Shown here piece after piece: positions 1 to 8,228 of a DNA stretch of 64,000 nt (position 1 is its first letter; every line of letters begins with the position of its first letter). The stretch comes from Castellaniella caeni NBRC 101664 (GTDB lineage Bacteria > Pseudomonadota > Gammaproteobacteria > Burkholderiales > Burkholderiaceae_B): the NCBI RefSeq assembly GCF_001592225.1, contig NZ_BCWN01000016.1, positions 1-64,000 of the forward strand. The letters run 5' to 3'. A model generated the notes under the pieces. The model was not told the origin of the DNA, ran no database searches, and was given only the letters and a program-made list of their open reading frames with translations. Made by a program: the position numbers and the translations under genes.

Positions 1-33
1 TCAACCGAACAGCACACTAGGCGTCCATCTTAA

Positions 34-130
34 CTGAAAGGCCCGGAAACCCCGCCCCCGAAGGGCCTGGATTTCCGGGCCTGAGCCGCATTTCTCGGGA
101 AATCCCCTAGCTTTCAGAGGGCATTTCCCG
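34..130. terminator. Nested inverted repeats downstream of metQ, probable terminator region
   Basis: Three complementary pairs are visible. They are an 11-bp perfect repeat (AGGCCCGGAAA at 39-49 with TTTCCGGGCCT at 72-82), an 8-bp repeat (CGGGAAAT at 96-103 with ATTTCCCG at 123-130, extended inward by CCCT/AGGG), and CTGAAAG at 34-40 with CTTTCAG at 111-117. They begin about 25 nt after the metQ stop, so termination of the met operon is the simplest role. No strong U-tract follows on either strand, so intrinsic termination is not certain. Bases 131-154 hold nothing I recognise. Confidence 0.45.
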
Positions 131-154
131 CCATGGCGTGGGCGACCGCGACAA

Positions 155-940
155 TCAGAATGCCGGGACGATCGCGCCCTTGTACTTGCTCAGGATGAAC
201 TCGCGCACCTGCTCGGTGTGCAGGGCATCGACCAGCTTGCGGATGGCCGGATCGTCCTTGCGGTCTGCGCGCGTGACCACCAGGTTGGCATAGGGCGAAT
301 CCTTGTCTTCGAGGAACAGGGCGTCCTTGATGGGGTTCAGGCCCGCTTCGAGCGCGTAGTTGGTGTTGATGAGCGCCAGATCGACGTCGGGCAGCACGCG
401 CGGCAGCGTGGCGGCTTCAAGTTCGCGGAACTTCAGGTGCTTGGGGTTCTCGACCACGTCGCGCGAGGTGGCGAGGATGTTGGTCGGGTCTTTCAGCTTC
501 AGCAGGCCCTGCTTTTGCAGCAGCAGCAAGGCGCGCGCACCGTTGGACGGATCGTTGGGCAGGGCCACCAATGCGCCGTCCTTCAGGTCCTTGATGTCTT
601 TGATTTTCTGTGAATACGCGCCGAAGGGTTCGACGTGCACGGCACCGACCGACACCAACTTGGTGTCATGTTCTTTGTTGAACGAATCCAGATAGGGCTT
701 GTGCTGGAAGAAATTGGCATCGATCTGCTTGTCGGCCACCTGCAGGTTGGGCTGCACGTAGTCGGTGAACACCTTGATGTCCAGATCGACGCCTTCCTTG
801 GCCAGCTGCGGCTTGACGAATTCGAGCAGCTCGGCGTGCGGCACCGGCGTGGCGGCCACGCTGAGCTTGACGGCATGCGCCGGGGCGGCAAACGCCAGGG
901 GAAGGGCCAGCGCCAGCACTGGAACAAATTTCTTGAACAT
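155..940 (-). CDS. metQ: Methionine ABC transporter substrate-binding protein (MetQ/NlpA family)
   Basis: This 261-aa periplasmic binding protein of the NlpA/MetQ family captures methionine and hands it to MetI-MetN. The start at 940 is chosen because CAGGAG lies about 7 nt upstream and the reading begins with a clear signal peptide (MFKK, then a hydrophobic stretch ending in AHA near residue 23). The open frame continues further upstream but overlaps metI out of frame. The region has no lipobox cysteine, so unlike E. coli MetQ this copy should be a soluble periplasmic protein cleaved by signal peptidase I. Conserved family features include the DANFFQH-type segment and the N-D-P-S-N-G segment. 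It is the last gene of metN-metI-metQ. Confidence 0.93.
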   Translation of the reverse strand: MFKKFVPVLALALPLAFAAPAHAVKLSVAATPVPHAELLEFVKPQLAKEGVDLDIKVFTDYVQPNLQVADKQIDANFFQHKPYLDSFNKEHDTKLVSVGAVHVEPFGAYSQKIKDIKDLKDGALVALPNDPSNGARALLLLQKQGLLKLKDPTNILATSRDVVENPKHLKFRELEAATLPRVLPDVDLALINTNYALEAGLNPIKDALFLEDKDSPYANLVVTRADRKDDPAIRKLVDALHTEQVREFILSKYKGAIVPAF

Positions 941-999
941 GAATGAACTCCTGTGAAATTCTGGAATCGTCGGCGGGCCTTCCCGCCGACGGCACATCA

Positions 1000-1656
1000 T
1001 CAACGCCGATTGAGCCGGGCCACCCAGCGGTCGCCCACCACTTGAAACACCTGCACCATGATGACCAGGATGACCACGGTCACCGCCATCACGTCCGCCT
1101 GATACCGCTGGTAGCCGTAGCGCACGGCCAGATCGCCCAGGCCGCCGCCGCCGATCACCCCCGACATGGCCGAATAGCCCACCAGCGTGATGGCCGTGAC
1201 GACCGTGGCCGCCAGAATGCCGGTCGTGGCTTCGGGCAGCAGCGCCCACAGCACCGTCTGGCGCGAGGTGGCCCCCATCGAGCGGCAGGCTTCGCTGACG
1301 CCCGGGTCGAGCTCGCGCAGCACGTTTTCCACCAGGCGGGCGAAAAACGGCGCGGCGCTCGCCACCAGCGGCGGGATCGAACCCTGCACGCCCAGCGCCG
1401 TGCCGACGATGAGGCGCGACATGGGAATCATGACGATGAGCAGAATGAGAAAGGGCACCGAGCGCAGCACGTTGACGATGAACGCCACGCTTTGGTAGGT
1501 GGCCTTGTTTTCCATCACCTGGCCGGGGCTGGTGAGAAACAACAGCACGCCTACCGGCAGGCCGATGAGCAGCGTGAACAGCAGGGAAAAGCCCGTCATC
1601 AGCAACGTGTCGATCGTGGCTTCGCCGATCATCCACCAGTCTACATTGGCCATCAT
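1000..1656 (-). CDS. metI: Methionine ABC transporter permease
   Basis: This 218-aa inner-membrane permease has the BPD-transport domain and about five to six hydrophobic segments. It forms the channel for D/L-methionine uptake with MetN as ATPase. Its ATG at 1656 overlaps the metN stop by 4 bp (ATGA), showing translational coupling. The expected EAA-type cytoplasmic loop (E-A-C-R-S-M-G) is present near the middle. The 59 bp between it and metQ carry the metQ ribosome binding site. Confidence 0.95.
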   Translation of the reverse strand: MMANVDWWMIGEATIDTLLMTGFSLLFTLLIGLPVGVLLFLTSPGQVMENKATYQSVAFIVNVLRSVPFLILLIVMIPMSRLIVGTALGVQGSIPPLVASAAPFFARLVENVLRELDPGVSEACRSMGATSRQTVLWALLPEATTGILAATVVTAITLVGYSAMSGVIGGGGLGDLAVRYGYQRYQADVMAVTVVILVIMVQVFQVVGDRWVARLNRR

Positions 1657-2666
1657 GTCCGCAATACCTCGTAATGCACTCCGGCCTGATCCAGCGTGCC
1701 GCCCAGCGCGCCCAGGCTGTCTTGCGCGCCCTGCACCGCCACGATCAGCTGCCCGTAGGGCGTGTCCTTGATGCGCCCGACCGTACCCTGCAGGATACTG
1801 AGGTCGAGGTTCAGCTCGCGGCTCAGGTGGCTGAGCAAAGGCTTGGCCGTGGTGTCACCCCGGAAGCTCAGGCGCAGCAGGCGCCCCGGCACCCCTTCGG
1901 CCATCGCCCGCCAGCCTTCACCGCCGTCCATCCCGCTTTCCGACAGCAGCGAGCGGGTGGCATCGTGCCGCGGGTGCAGAAAGACTTCCAGCACCTGCCC
2001 GGCTTCGACGATGCGGCCCGCCTCGATGACGGCCACGCGGTCGCACACGGCGCGGATCACGTCCATGCTGTGCGTGATGAGCACGATGGTGAGCCCCAGG
2101 CGCTGGTTGATGTCGCCCAGCAGGCGCAGGATGGATTGTGTGGTTTCGGGGTCGAGCGCCGAAGTGGCCTCGTCGCACAAGAGCAGGCGCGGCTTGCTGG
2201 CCAGCGCCCGGGCGATGCCCACGCGCTGCTGCTGGCCACCCGAAAGCTGCCCCGGGTATTTGTGCGCGTGGTCGGCCAGCCCGACCAGGTTCAGCACCTC
2301 GCGCGCCCGCGCCATGCGCGCCGCCCGCGCCATGCCCGACAGGCGCAGCGGAAAACAGACGTTGTCCATGACGGTACGCGCGCGCAGCAGGTTGAAGTGC
2401 TGGAACACCATGCCCACCGAACGACGGTATTCACGCAGCTGCGCATCGGAATACGCGGTGATGTCGCGGCCATCGACGCGCACGCTGCCCTCGGTGGGGC
2501 GTTCGAGCAGGTTGAGCATGCGGATGAGCGTGCTTTTGCCCGCCCCCGAGCGCCCGATGATGCCGAACACCTCGCCTTCGCGGATGTTCAGATTGACATC
2601 GGCCAGCGCATTGACCGTGCGGCCCGCCGATGCATAAGTTTTACGGATGTTCTCGAGATCGATCAA
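1653..2666 (-). CDS. metN: Methionine ABC transporter ATP-binding protein
   Basis: This 337-aa ABC ATPase energises methionine uptake. The Walker A motif (GRSGAGKST) is at residues 38-46, followed by the LSGGQQQR signature and the Walker B segment ending in CDEATSALD. The C-terminal ~80 residues match the NIL/ACT-like regulatory domain of MetN, which binds methionine and causes trans-inhibition in characterised relatives. The only start that gives a full N-terminus is TTG at 2666, because an in-frame stop lies four codons upstream. No good Shine-Dalgarno precedes it, which suggests modest translation. It is the first gene of the met operon. Confidence 0.93.
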   Translation of the reverse strand: MIDLENIRKTYASAGRTVNALADVNLNIREGEVFGIIGRSGAGKSTLIRMLNLLERPTEGSVRVDGRDITAYSDAQLREYRRSVGMVFQHFNLLRARTVMDNVCFPLRLSGMARAARMARAREVLNLVGLADHAHKYPGQLSGGQQQRVGIARALASKPRLLLCDEATSALDPETTQSILRLLGDINQRLGLTIVLITHSMDVIRAVCDRVAVIEAGRIVEAGQVLEVFLHPRHDATRSLLSESGMDGGEGWRAMAEGVPGRLLRLSFRGDTTAKPLLSHLSRELNLDLSILQGTVGRIKDTPYGQLIVAVQGAQDSLGALGGTLDQAGVHYEVLRT

Positions 2667-2769
2667 GATGTCAAATCACTTAAAAAACACGATCCCGGAT
2701 CATCAGGATGCAGGGCATGAATTTACCATGCGAATTATCCGGGTTAACCCCGTAGCATATAACGAAAAC
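2667..2769 (-). promoter_or_regulatory. metNIQ upstream region with two symmetric elements
   Basis: This 103-bp AT-richer gap between recD and metN must hold the met promoter. It contains a perfect 10-bp palindrome GGGTTAACCC (2741-2750) and a 5-7-5 inverted repeat GCATG-N7-CATGC (2715-2731). Either could be an operator for a methionine-responsive repressor, or the palindrome could belong to a recD terminator. I could not place a confident -35/-10 pair. Confidence 0.35.
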
Positions 2770-4635
2770 TTATAAATCACCATGCAGCCGGTCACCCAGG
2801 CCCGACTGGCGCTGCGTGCGCACTTGCACGGCCTGCTCGAACAGGCCGGGCCGGCCGTCGAGCAGTACGAACTGCTGGCTGGCGCGGGTGACGGCGGTGT
2901 AGACCAGTTCCTTGCTCAGCAGGCCGCCCGCCTGATCCGACAGCCCCCGGTCGGGCATGTGCAGCAGCACCCGGGCAAACTCCGAGCCCTGCGACTGGTG
3001 CACGCTCAGGGCGTAGGCCGCCTGACTTTGCGTCTCCAGCTGATCCGGCACGATCCAGCGGATGCCGTCCATGTCGGCAAAGGCCACGCGCAGGCCCTTG
3101 CGCGGATGATCCAGCAGCATGCCCAGGTCGCCATTCATGAGCCCGAGGTCGTAGAGGTTGCGCGTGACCAGCACGGGCAGGCCGGCAAAGCGGTTCTCCT
3201 GCCCGACCAGCCCCTGGCGCCGCAATTGGCGGATGACGCGCTCGTTCAGACCTTCGATACCGTCCGGCCCCTGGCGCAGGGGGGTGAGCAGCTGCTGGCG
3301 CCCCTGGCGCCGCAGCAGGGCGTGCGCCCAGGCGTCGATACCGCCCGCGTCGGCCTGCGCCGCGGGCCGCGTGGCGCGCATCTCGTCCAGCAGCCGGGCG
3401 ATGCCCGCCTCGCCGTCGATGAGTTCACGCGTGATCCAGCCCGGCGCCTGCGCCACCCGCCGCAGCTGTGCGGGATGCGCCTGAAACGCCTGCCGCACGG
3501 CGGGCACGTCCTGCCGGTTGATCGCCTGGGCCAGCGCGGCGATGCCGGGGGCATCTTTGGAGCGCCAGTTTTTGCGCAGCTTGACAGTCTGCTGCGCAAG
3601 CGCGGAGCCCGGCTGCGCGGCGGGGGGCAGCGCCAGGCCGGTGGCCGCGCGGATGAAGTCGCAGGTCGGCGCGTCGTAGGCGGCCTGATCCGCCGCGCGG
3701 CACAGCTCGGCCATGACGGCGCCCGCCTCGACCGAGGCCAGCTGGTCTTTGTCGCCGACCAGAATCAGGCGACACGCATCGGGCAGCGCGTCGAGCAACG
3801 CCACCATCAGATCGATGTCCACCATCGAGGCCTCATCCACCACGATCAGGTCGGCCACCAGCCGATGCCGCGCGTCGTGGCGGAAATGGCGGCTGTCGCG
3901 CCGCGTGCCCAGCAGCCGGTGCAAGGTCTTCACCCGCCGGGGCAGCGCCGCCTTCAGCGCATCGGCCAGCGGCAAGTCGTCGATGGCGCGGCCAATGGAC
4001 GTTTCCAGACGATTGGCGGCCTTGCCCGTCGGGGCGGCCAGCTCGATGAGCAGCGGGCGGCCCGCCGCGCACGCCTGCTGCTGCAGCAGCGCCAGCAGCT
4101 TGACCACGGTGGTGGTCTTGCCCGTGCCGGGGCCGCCGGTGACGATGCCAAAGCCGCTGCGCCCGGCCAGCGCGCACGCCACGCGCTGCCAGTCGGGCTG
4201 TTCTGTCGAGCGCTCGAACAGGACGTCCAGCCAGGGCAGCAGGCCGTCGGCCCGCAGGTATTCCCGGGCCAGGCGCGCCCGGATGTGCCCGGCCAGCCGC
4301 GTTTCCAGGCGCCAGTAGCGCAACAGGTACAGGCGCCGCCCCTCCAGCACCAGCGGGCGGGTGCCGTCGGCGGCCAGCAGCGGGTTGTCCGCCAGCAAGT
4401 CGGCCAGCGGCGCGCCGCAGTAGGCCTGCACGAGCGCCGCGCTGTCGGTGGCATCCAGCGCCAGACAGAGATGCCCCTGCGCCAGCTGGCGACTCACCAA
4501 CCCGGCCAGGCGGCACTGGGCTGGCGTGGCCACGGGAAACTCGCGCTGCAAAAAGGCTTCGAGCGCCCGATCGATGGCCCGCGCCACCGGCGGTGCGTCC
4601 TGGGTCGGGCCAAACGGCAATTCGAGTTCGATCAT
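2770..4635 (-). CDS. recD: Exodeoxyribonuclease V alpha subunit RecD
   Basis: This 621-aa SF1B 5'-3' helicase subunit is the fast motor of RecBCD, which processes double-strand breaks. The Walker A motif GGPGTGKT is at residues 167-174. Walker B (VVDEASMVD) and a C-terminal UvrD_C_2-like segment with the SVHQSQGSE motif follow. Length matches the family (about 600-680). Its ATG at 4635 overlaps the recB stop by 4 bp. It is the last gene of recC-recB-recD. Confidence 0.97.
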   Translation of the reverse strand: MIELELPFGPTQDAPPVARAIDRALEAFLQREFPVATPAQCRLAGLVSRQLAQGHLCLALDATDSAALVQAYCGAPLADLLADNPLLAADGTRPLVLEGRRLYLLRYWRLETRLAGHIRARLAREYLRADGLLPWLDVLFERSTEQPDWQRVACALAGRSGFGIVTGGPGTGKTTTVVKLLALLQQQACAAGRPLLIELAAPTGKAANRLETSIGRAIDDLPLADALKAALPRRVKTLHRLLGTRRDSRHFRHDARHRLVADLIVVDEASMVDIDLMVALLDALPDACRLILVGDKDQLASVEAGAVMAELCRAADQAAYDAPTCDFIRAATGLALPPAAQPGSALAQQTVKLRKNWRSKDAPGIAALAQAINRQDVPAVRQAFQAHPAQLRRVAQAPGWITRELIDGEAGIARLLDEMRATRPAAQADAGGIDAWAHALLRRQGRQQLLTPLRQGPDGIEGLNERVIRQLRRQGLVGQENRFAGLPVLVTRNLYDLGLMNGDLGMLLDHPRKGLRVAFADMDGIRWIVPDQLETQSQAAYALSVHQSQGSEFARVLLHMPDRGLSDQAGGLLSKELVYTAVTRASQQFVLLDGRPGLFEQAVQVRTQRQSGLGDRLHGDL

Positions 4636-7600
4636 GTGCTTGCTCCATCAAACAGCGCGTCCACGGCGGTCAGCACGTCGAGATCCGCCAGCAGCGGCAC
4701 GATGCCGCGACTCTCGCTGTCGATGCCGCGCAGAAAAAAGAACAGGCTGCCGCCCAGGTGGCGCGCAGGGTCGTAGCCGGGCAACCGCTCGCGCAGCAAG
4801 CGGTGCAACGCCACCTGATACAGCAGGCCCTGCAGATCGTAGCGATGGTCGAGCATGGCGCGCCGCATGGCGGGCAGGTCGTAGGCGGCGGCGTGCTCGC
4901 CCAGGTGGTTGGATTTGTAGTCCAGCACGTAATAGCGCTCGCCCACGCGAAACAGCAGATCGATGAAGCCCTTGAGCATGCCATTGAGGCGCTGCGCGGG
5001 CAGTTCCTGGCGCGCGCCGGGCAGCAGCCGGGCCGCGCAGGCTTCGAGGGGCTGCAAGGCGGTCTGGCGCAGGCGCAGCCAGAATTCCGTTTCGGCCCGG
5101 CTGCCCTGCGCCTGCGCCAGCGCGCACGTCGTCCCGCCCAGCGGCAGGGGCGTGGTCAGCAGCCTGGGCAGCCATGCGGCCAGCGTGTCCTGGTAGGCCG
5201 ACCAGGGCTCGGCGCGGCACATCCGGCGCGCCAACCGCTCGGCCTCGGGCACCGTGCTCGCGCGCGCAAACCCCAGGGCGCAGGCCTTCTCCAGCAGGCC
5301 GTGCAGCAGGTTGCCGGCCTCGGGCCCGCGGGGAAAACGGTGGATCGAGCCGTCGGCGTCGGGCAGCGGCCCCTGGTCGCCGGCATCGCCGCGCTCCAGT
5401 AGCCGCTCGCTGGCCGGGGTGAAGCCGCCTCGTTCAGCCTGGCTGATCAGGCGCGAATAGCTGGTGACGATCCAGGTCGGCGGCACGCGCGGCATCCGCG
5501 TGCCGGGCGGCGCCAGGGGCGGCAAATCCATCTCGGCGGCGCGGGGCGCGGGGGCCTGCGGGGCCGTCATTTCCAGGCGGATGGCGTCTTCGGCCCCCTG
5601 ACACAACTGTTCGAGCCGCGCCTGCACGGCGTCCAGCTCGACGTGTTGCGCGCCCAGCAGCAGCCGCCCCAAGGGGCTGGTCTCCAGCTGATGCGCCGCG
5701 CTGCGCCCGTGGGCGCAGGGCAGCACGCCCAGCCAGCACGCATGCACGGCCCGCGTCACGCCGACGTAGAGCAGGCGCATTTCCTCGGCGGCCTCGGCCT
5801 CCCAGTCCGGGCCTTGCGCCAGGCAGGTGAACGGCAGCATCACCAGGGGGAATTCCAGCCCCTTGGCGCCGTGCAGGGTCATGATGATGACGCGATCCTG
5901 CTCGTTTTCCAGGCGCAGCAGCAGTTCGGCGTGATCTTCGCCACCGGGGCGCTGGCTGGCGATGGCCGCCTCGAGATAGGCCAGCAGGGCCTGCATGCCA
6001 TCGAGCCCCACACTGGCCTGCTGCAGCAGCTCGGCCAGGTGAAAGAGATCGGTGAGCACCCGTTCGTCGCGCTGGCGCCGAGGCAGGTCGAGCCGCTGCA
6101 CGCAACGGTGCAGCATGGGCAGCACGCCCAGCCGCTGCCAGGTTTCCTGCAACTGGCGGAATGCCAGCAGGTGCTGCTGCCAGCGGTCTTCCTGCGTGAC
6201 CTCCGCCACGAGCGCCTCCGGCGCATAGGCCATCAGATCGCTTGCCAGGGCCGCCCGCACCCGGCCCGCCTCTTGCGGGTGTGCAATGGCATCGAGCAAG
6301 CGAAACAGGTCAATGGCGGTCGGGCTGTCGTAGACGCTGCTTTTCTCGGAGAGAAACACGGCGTCCACCCCGACCCGCTTGAGCGCCGCCTTCAGTTGGT
6401 CGGCCTGGGCGCCCGTGCGCACCAGGCAGGCAATCTGGCGCGGCTCCAGCGCGGCCTGTCGGCCATCCGCGTGGCGCAGCAGCGCGCGCCCTGCCCGGGC
6501 CTCATCCAGCAAGGCCGCCACGCGGGCGGCAAATTGCCCGGCCAGGGCCGCCTCGGCCTGCGTCTTGGTATAGACCGCGCCGTCCGCTGGATAGCTGATC
6601 GTAAGCGCCGCCATGGGCTGACCGTCGGCCAGCAGCTGCCAGTCGCGGCCCCGCGCTTCGATGGGCCGATACTGGATGCTGTCCGTGCCGAACACGCCAC
6701 CGTCGGCCAGCGCCAGGGGCGACTGCAGGAACAGGTGGTTGCAGGCCCGCACCATGTCGCGCGCCGAGCGGTAGTTGGTCTGCAGGGTATAGCGCGCCGC
6801 CGCAGCCTGGCTGGCGGCCGCGTAGGTCTGGATGTCGGCCCCGCGAAAGCCGTAGATGGCCTGCTTGGGGTCGCCGATCATGAGCCAGGCATGCGCATCG
6901 GGGTCGCGCTGCCCGTAGATGTGCTGAAAAATCGCATACTGATGCGGGTCGGTGTCCTGAAATTCGTCGATGAGGGCGGCGGGATACGCGTCGAAAAGCT
7001 GCTGTGCCAGCACTGGACGGCCCTGGCGCGCCTCGCGCCGCAGGGCGTGCGCCAGGGACACCACCATGGTGTCGTAGGTGATCTGGGCCCGATCCCGCAG
7101 GCGCCGCGCTTCTTCGGCGGCAATCCAGCCAGCGGCGTGCCGCAGCAGTTCGTCCAGAGGCAGCTCAGGCACCGCCTCCTGCTTGTCCAGGCAACGCGCC
7201 AGGGCGGCCAGGCAGCCCGCCAGCGCCTCGGGGATCGCCTGCGCGCGCCCCTTGAGCCATTTCAGGCCATCCGGCGTGTAGGCTCGCAGGCCCTCCTTGC
7301 ACTTGCCTTCGTCGAGAAACACCGCCAGCGCCTCGGCGCTTTTCTTGCTGAGCTGTCGGCTGCCCAGGTTGCCAAGCTCGACCTGAGCCGCCAGCCAGTC
7401 GGTGAGCCTGCCCTGCTGCTCGGCGAGCAGCGCGCGCGCCTCGTCGAGCGCGGCCTCGGCGGCCTGCAAGGCGGGGTCGATCTGCGTGAGTCGTGCCGGA
7501 AACGGCACCGCCACGCCGCTTGCATCCGTATCGGTCACGTCCGCCGCGCCCTCGTCCGCCATGGCCCGCAGGGCTTTGGCCAAGCCTGCGGGACTGCTGA

Positions 7601-8228
7601 TCTGGGCGTGCGCCAATTGGCGGCAAACCGCCGTCGGCAGCGGCTGGATGAAGCAGCGCCAGTAATCTTTGAGCACGGTGTCGCGCAAGGCGGCGGCCTC
7701 GGCCTGAAGCTCCTGCTCGAACGCCATGCCCGCCGCGAAGGCAAAGCGCTTGAGTGCCCGCTGGCAGAAACTATGGATGGTGTAGATGGCGGCGAGATCC
7801 ATCTCCTGGGCGGCCTGGCGGCAGCGCCGGGCGCAGAGAGCCAGGTCGGCCTGCGCGGCGCTGTCGGCCAGCAGCGCCCGCAGAAAACCGTCTTGCACCG
7901 TGTCGATCAAGGCCTGCACGGCCTGCGGCCCGGCGTCGAGCTGTTGCTGGCTGGCCTGCTGAAATACGTCGGCGGCCTGCGCCAGGCGTTCGCGGATGCG
8001 CTCGCGCAGCTCTTGCGTGGCGGCGCGGGTGAAGGTGAGCACCAGGATGTCGCGCGGGCTGAGGGCCTGGCCGCGCCCGCCAAAGGTGGCGATGCGGCCA
8101 TGGCCCAGCACCAGGCGCACGTAGAGCGCCGCCAGGGTATAGGTTTTCCCGGTGCCCGCGCTGGCCTCGATGAGGCAGCTGCCCCGCAACGGCAGCCGCA
8201 GGGCATCGAGCAAAGTGAAGTCGCTCAT
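4632..8228 (-). CDS. recB: Exodeoxyribonuclease V beta subunit RecB
   Basis: This 1198-aa UvrD-type SF1A 3'-5' helicase-nuclease is the catalytic core of RecBCD. Walker A (ASAGTGKT) is at residues 22-29. The DEFQDTDPHQ Walker B/motif II, the GDPKQAIYGFRGAD motif III and the TLHGAKGLEFP motif of the 2A domain are readable. The C-terminal nuclease domain has the metal-binding D-Y-K signature near residue 1105 and the downstream QxxxY-type segment, so helicase and nuclease both look intact. Start 8228 overlaps the recC stop (ATGA). In E. coli ptrA separates recC and recB; here they are directly coupled. Confidence 0.97.
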   Translation of the reverse strand: MSDFTLLDALRLPLRGSCLIEASAGTGKTYTLAALYVRLVLGHGRIATFGGRGQALSPRDILVLTFTRAATQELRERIRERLAQAADVFQQASQQQLDAGPQAVQALIDTVQDGFLRALLADSAAQADLALCARRCRQAAQEMDLAAIYTIHSFCQRALKRFAFAAGMAFEQELQAEAAALRDTVLKDYWRCFIQPLPTAVCRQLAHAQISSPAGLAKALRAMADEGAADVTDTDASGVAVPFPARLTQIDPALQAAEAALDEARALLAEQQGRLTDWLAAQVELGNLGSRQLSKKSAEALAVFLDEGKCKEGLRAYTPDGLKWLKGRAQAIPEALAGCLAALARCLDKQEAVPELPLDELLRHAAGWIAAEEARRLRDRAQITYDTMVVSLAHALRREARQGRPVLAQQLFDAYPAALIDEFQDTDPHQYAIFQHIYGQRDPDAHAWLMIGDPKQAIYGFRGADIQTYAAASQAAAARYTLQTNYRSARDMVRACNHLFLQSPLALADGGVFGTDSIQYRPIEARGRDWQLLADGQPMAALTISYPADGAVYTKTQAEAALAGQFAARVAALLDEARAGRALLRHADGRQAALEPRQIACLVRTGAQADQLKAALKRVGVDAVFLSEKSSVYDSPTAIDLFRLLDAIAHPQEAGRVRAALASDLMAYAPEALVAEVTQEDRWQQHLLAFRQLQETWQRLGVLPMLHRCVQRLDLPRRQRDERVLTDLFHLAELLQQASVGLDGMQALLAYLEAAIASQRPGGEDHAELLLRLENEQDRVIIMTLHGAKGLEFPLVMLPFTCLAQGPDWEAEAAEEMRLLYVGVTRAVHACWLGVLPCAHGRSAAHQLETSPLGRLLLGAQHVELDAVQARLEQLCQGAEDAIRLEMTAPQAPAPRAAEMDLPPLAPPGTRMPRVPPTWIVTSYSRLISQAERGGFTPASERLLERGDAGDQGPLPDADGSIHRFPRGPEAGNLLHGLLEKACALGFARASTVPEAERLARRMCRAEPWSAYQDTLAAWLPRLLTTPLPLGGTTCALAQAQGSRAETEFWLRLRQTALQPLEACAARLLPGARQELPAQRLNGMLKGFIDLLFRVGERYYVLDYKSNHLGEHAAAYDLPAMRRAMLDHRYDLQGLLYQVALHRLLRERLPGYDPARHLGGSLFFFLRGIDSESRGIVPLLADLDVLTAVDALFDGAST

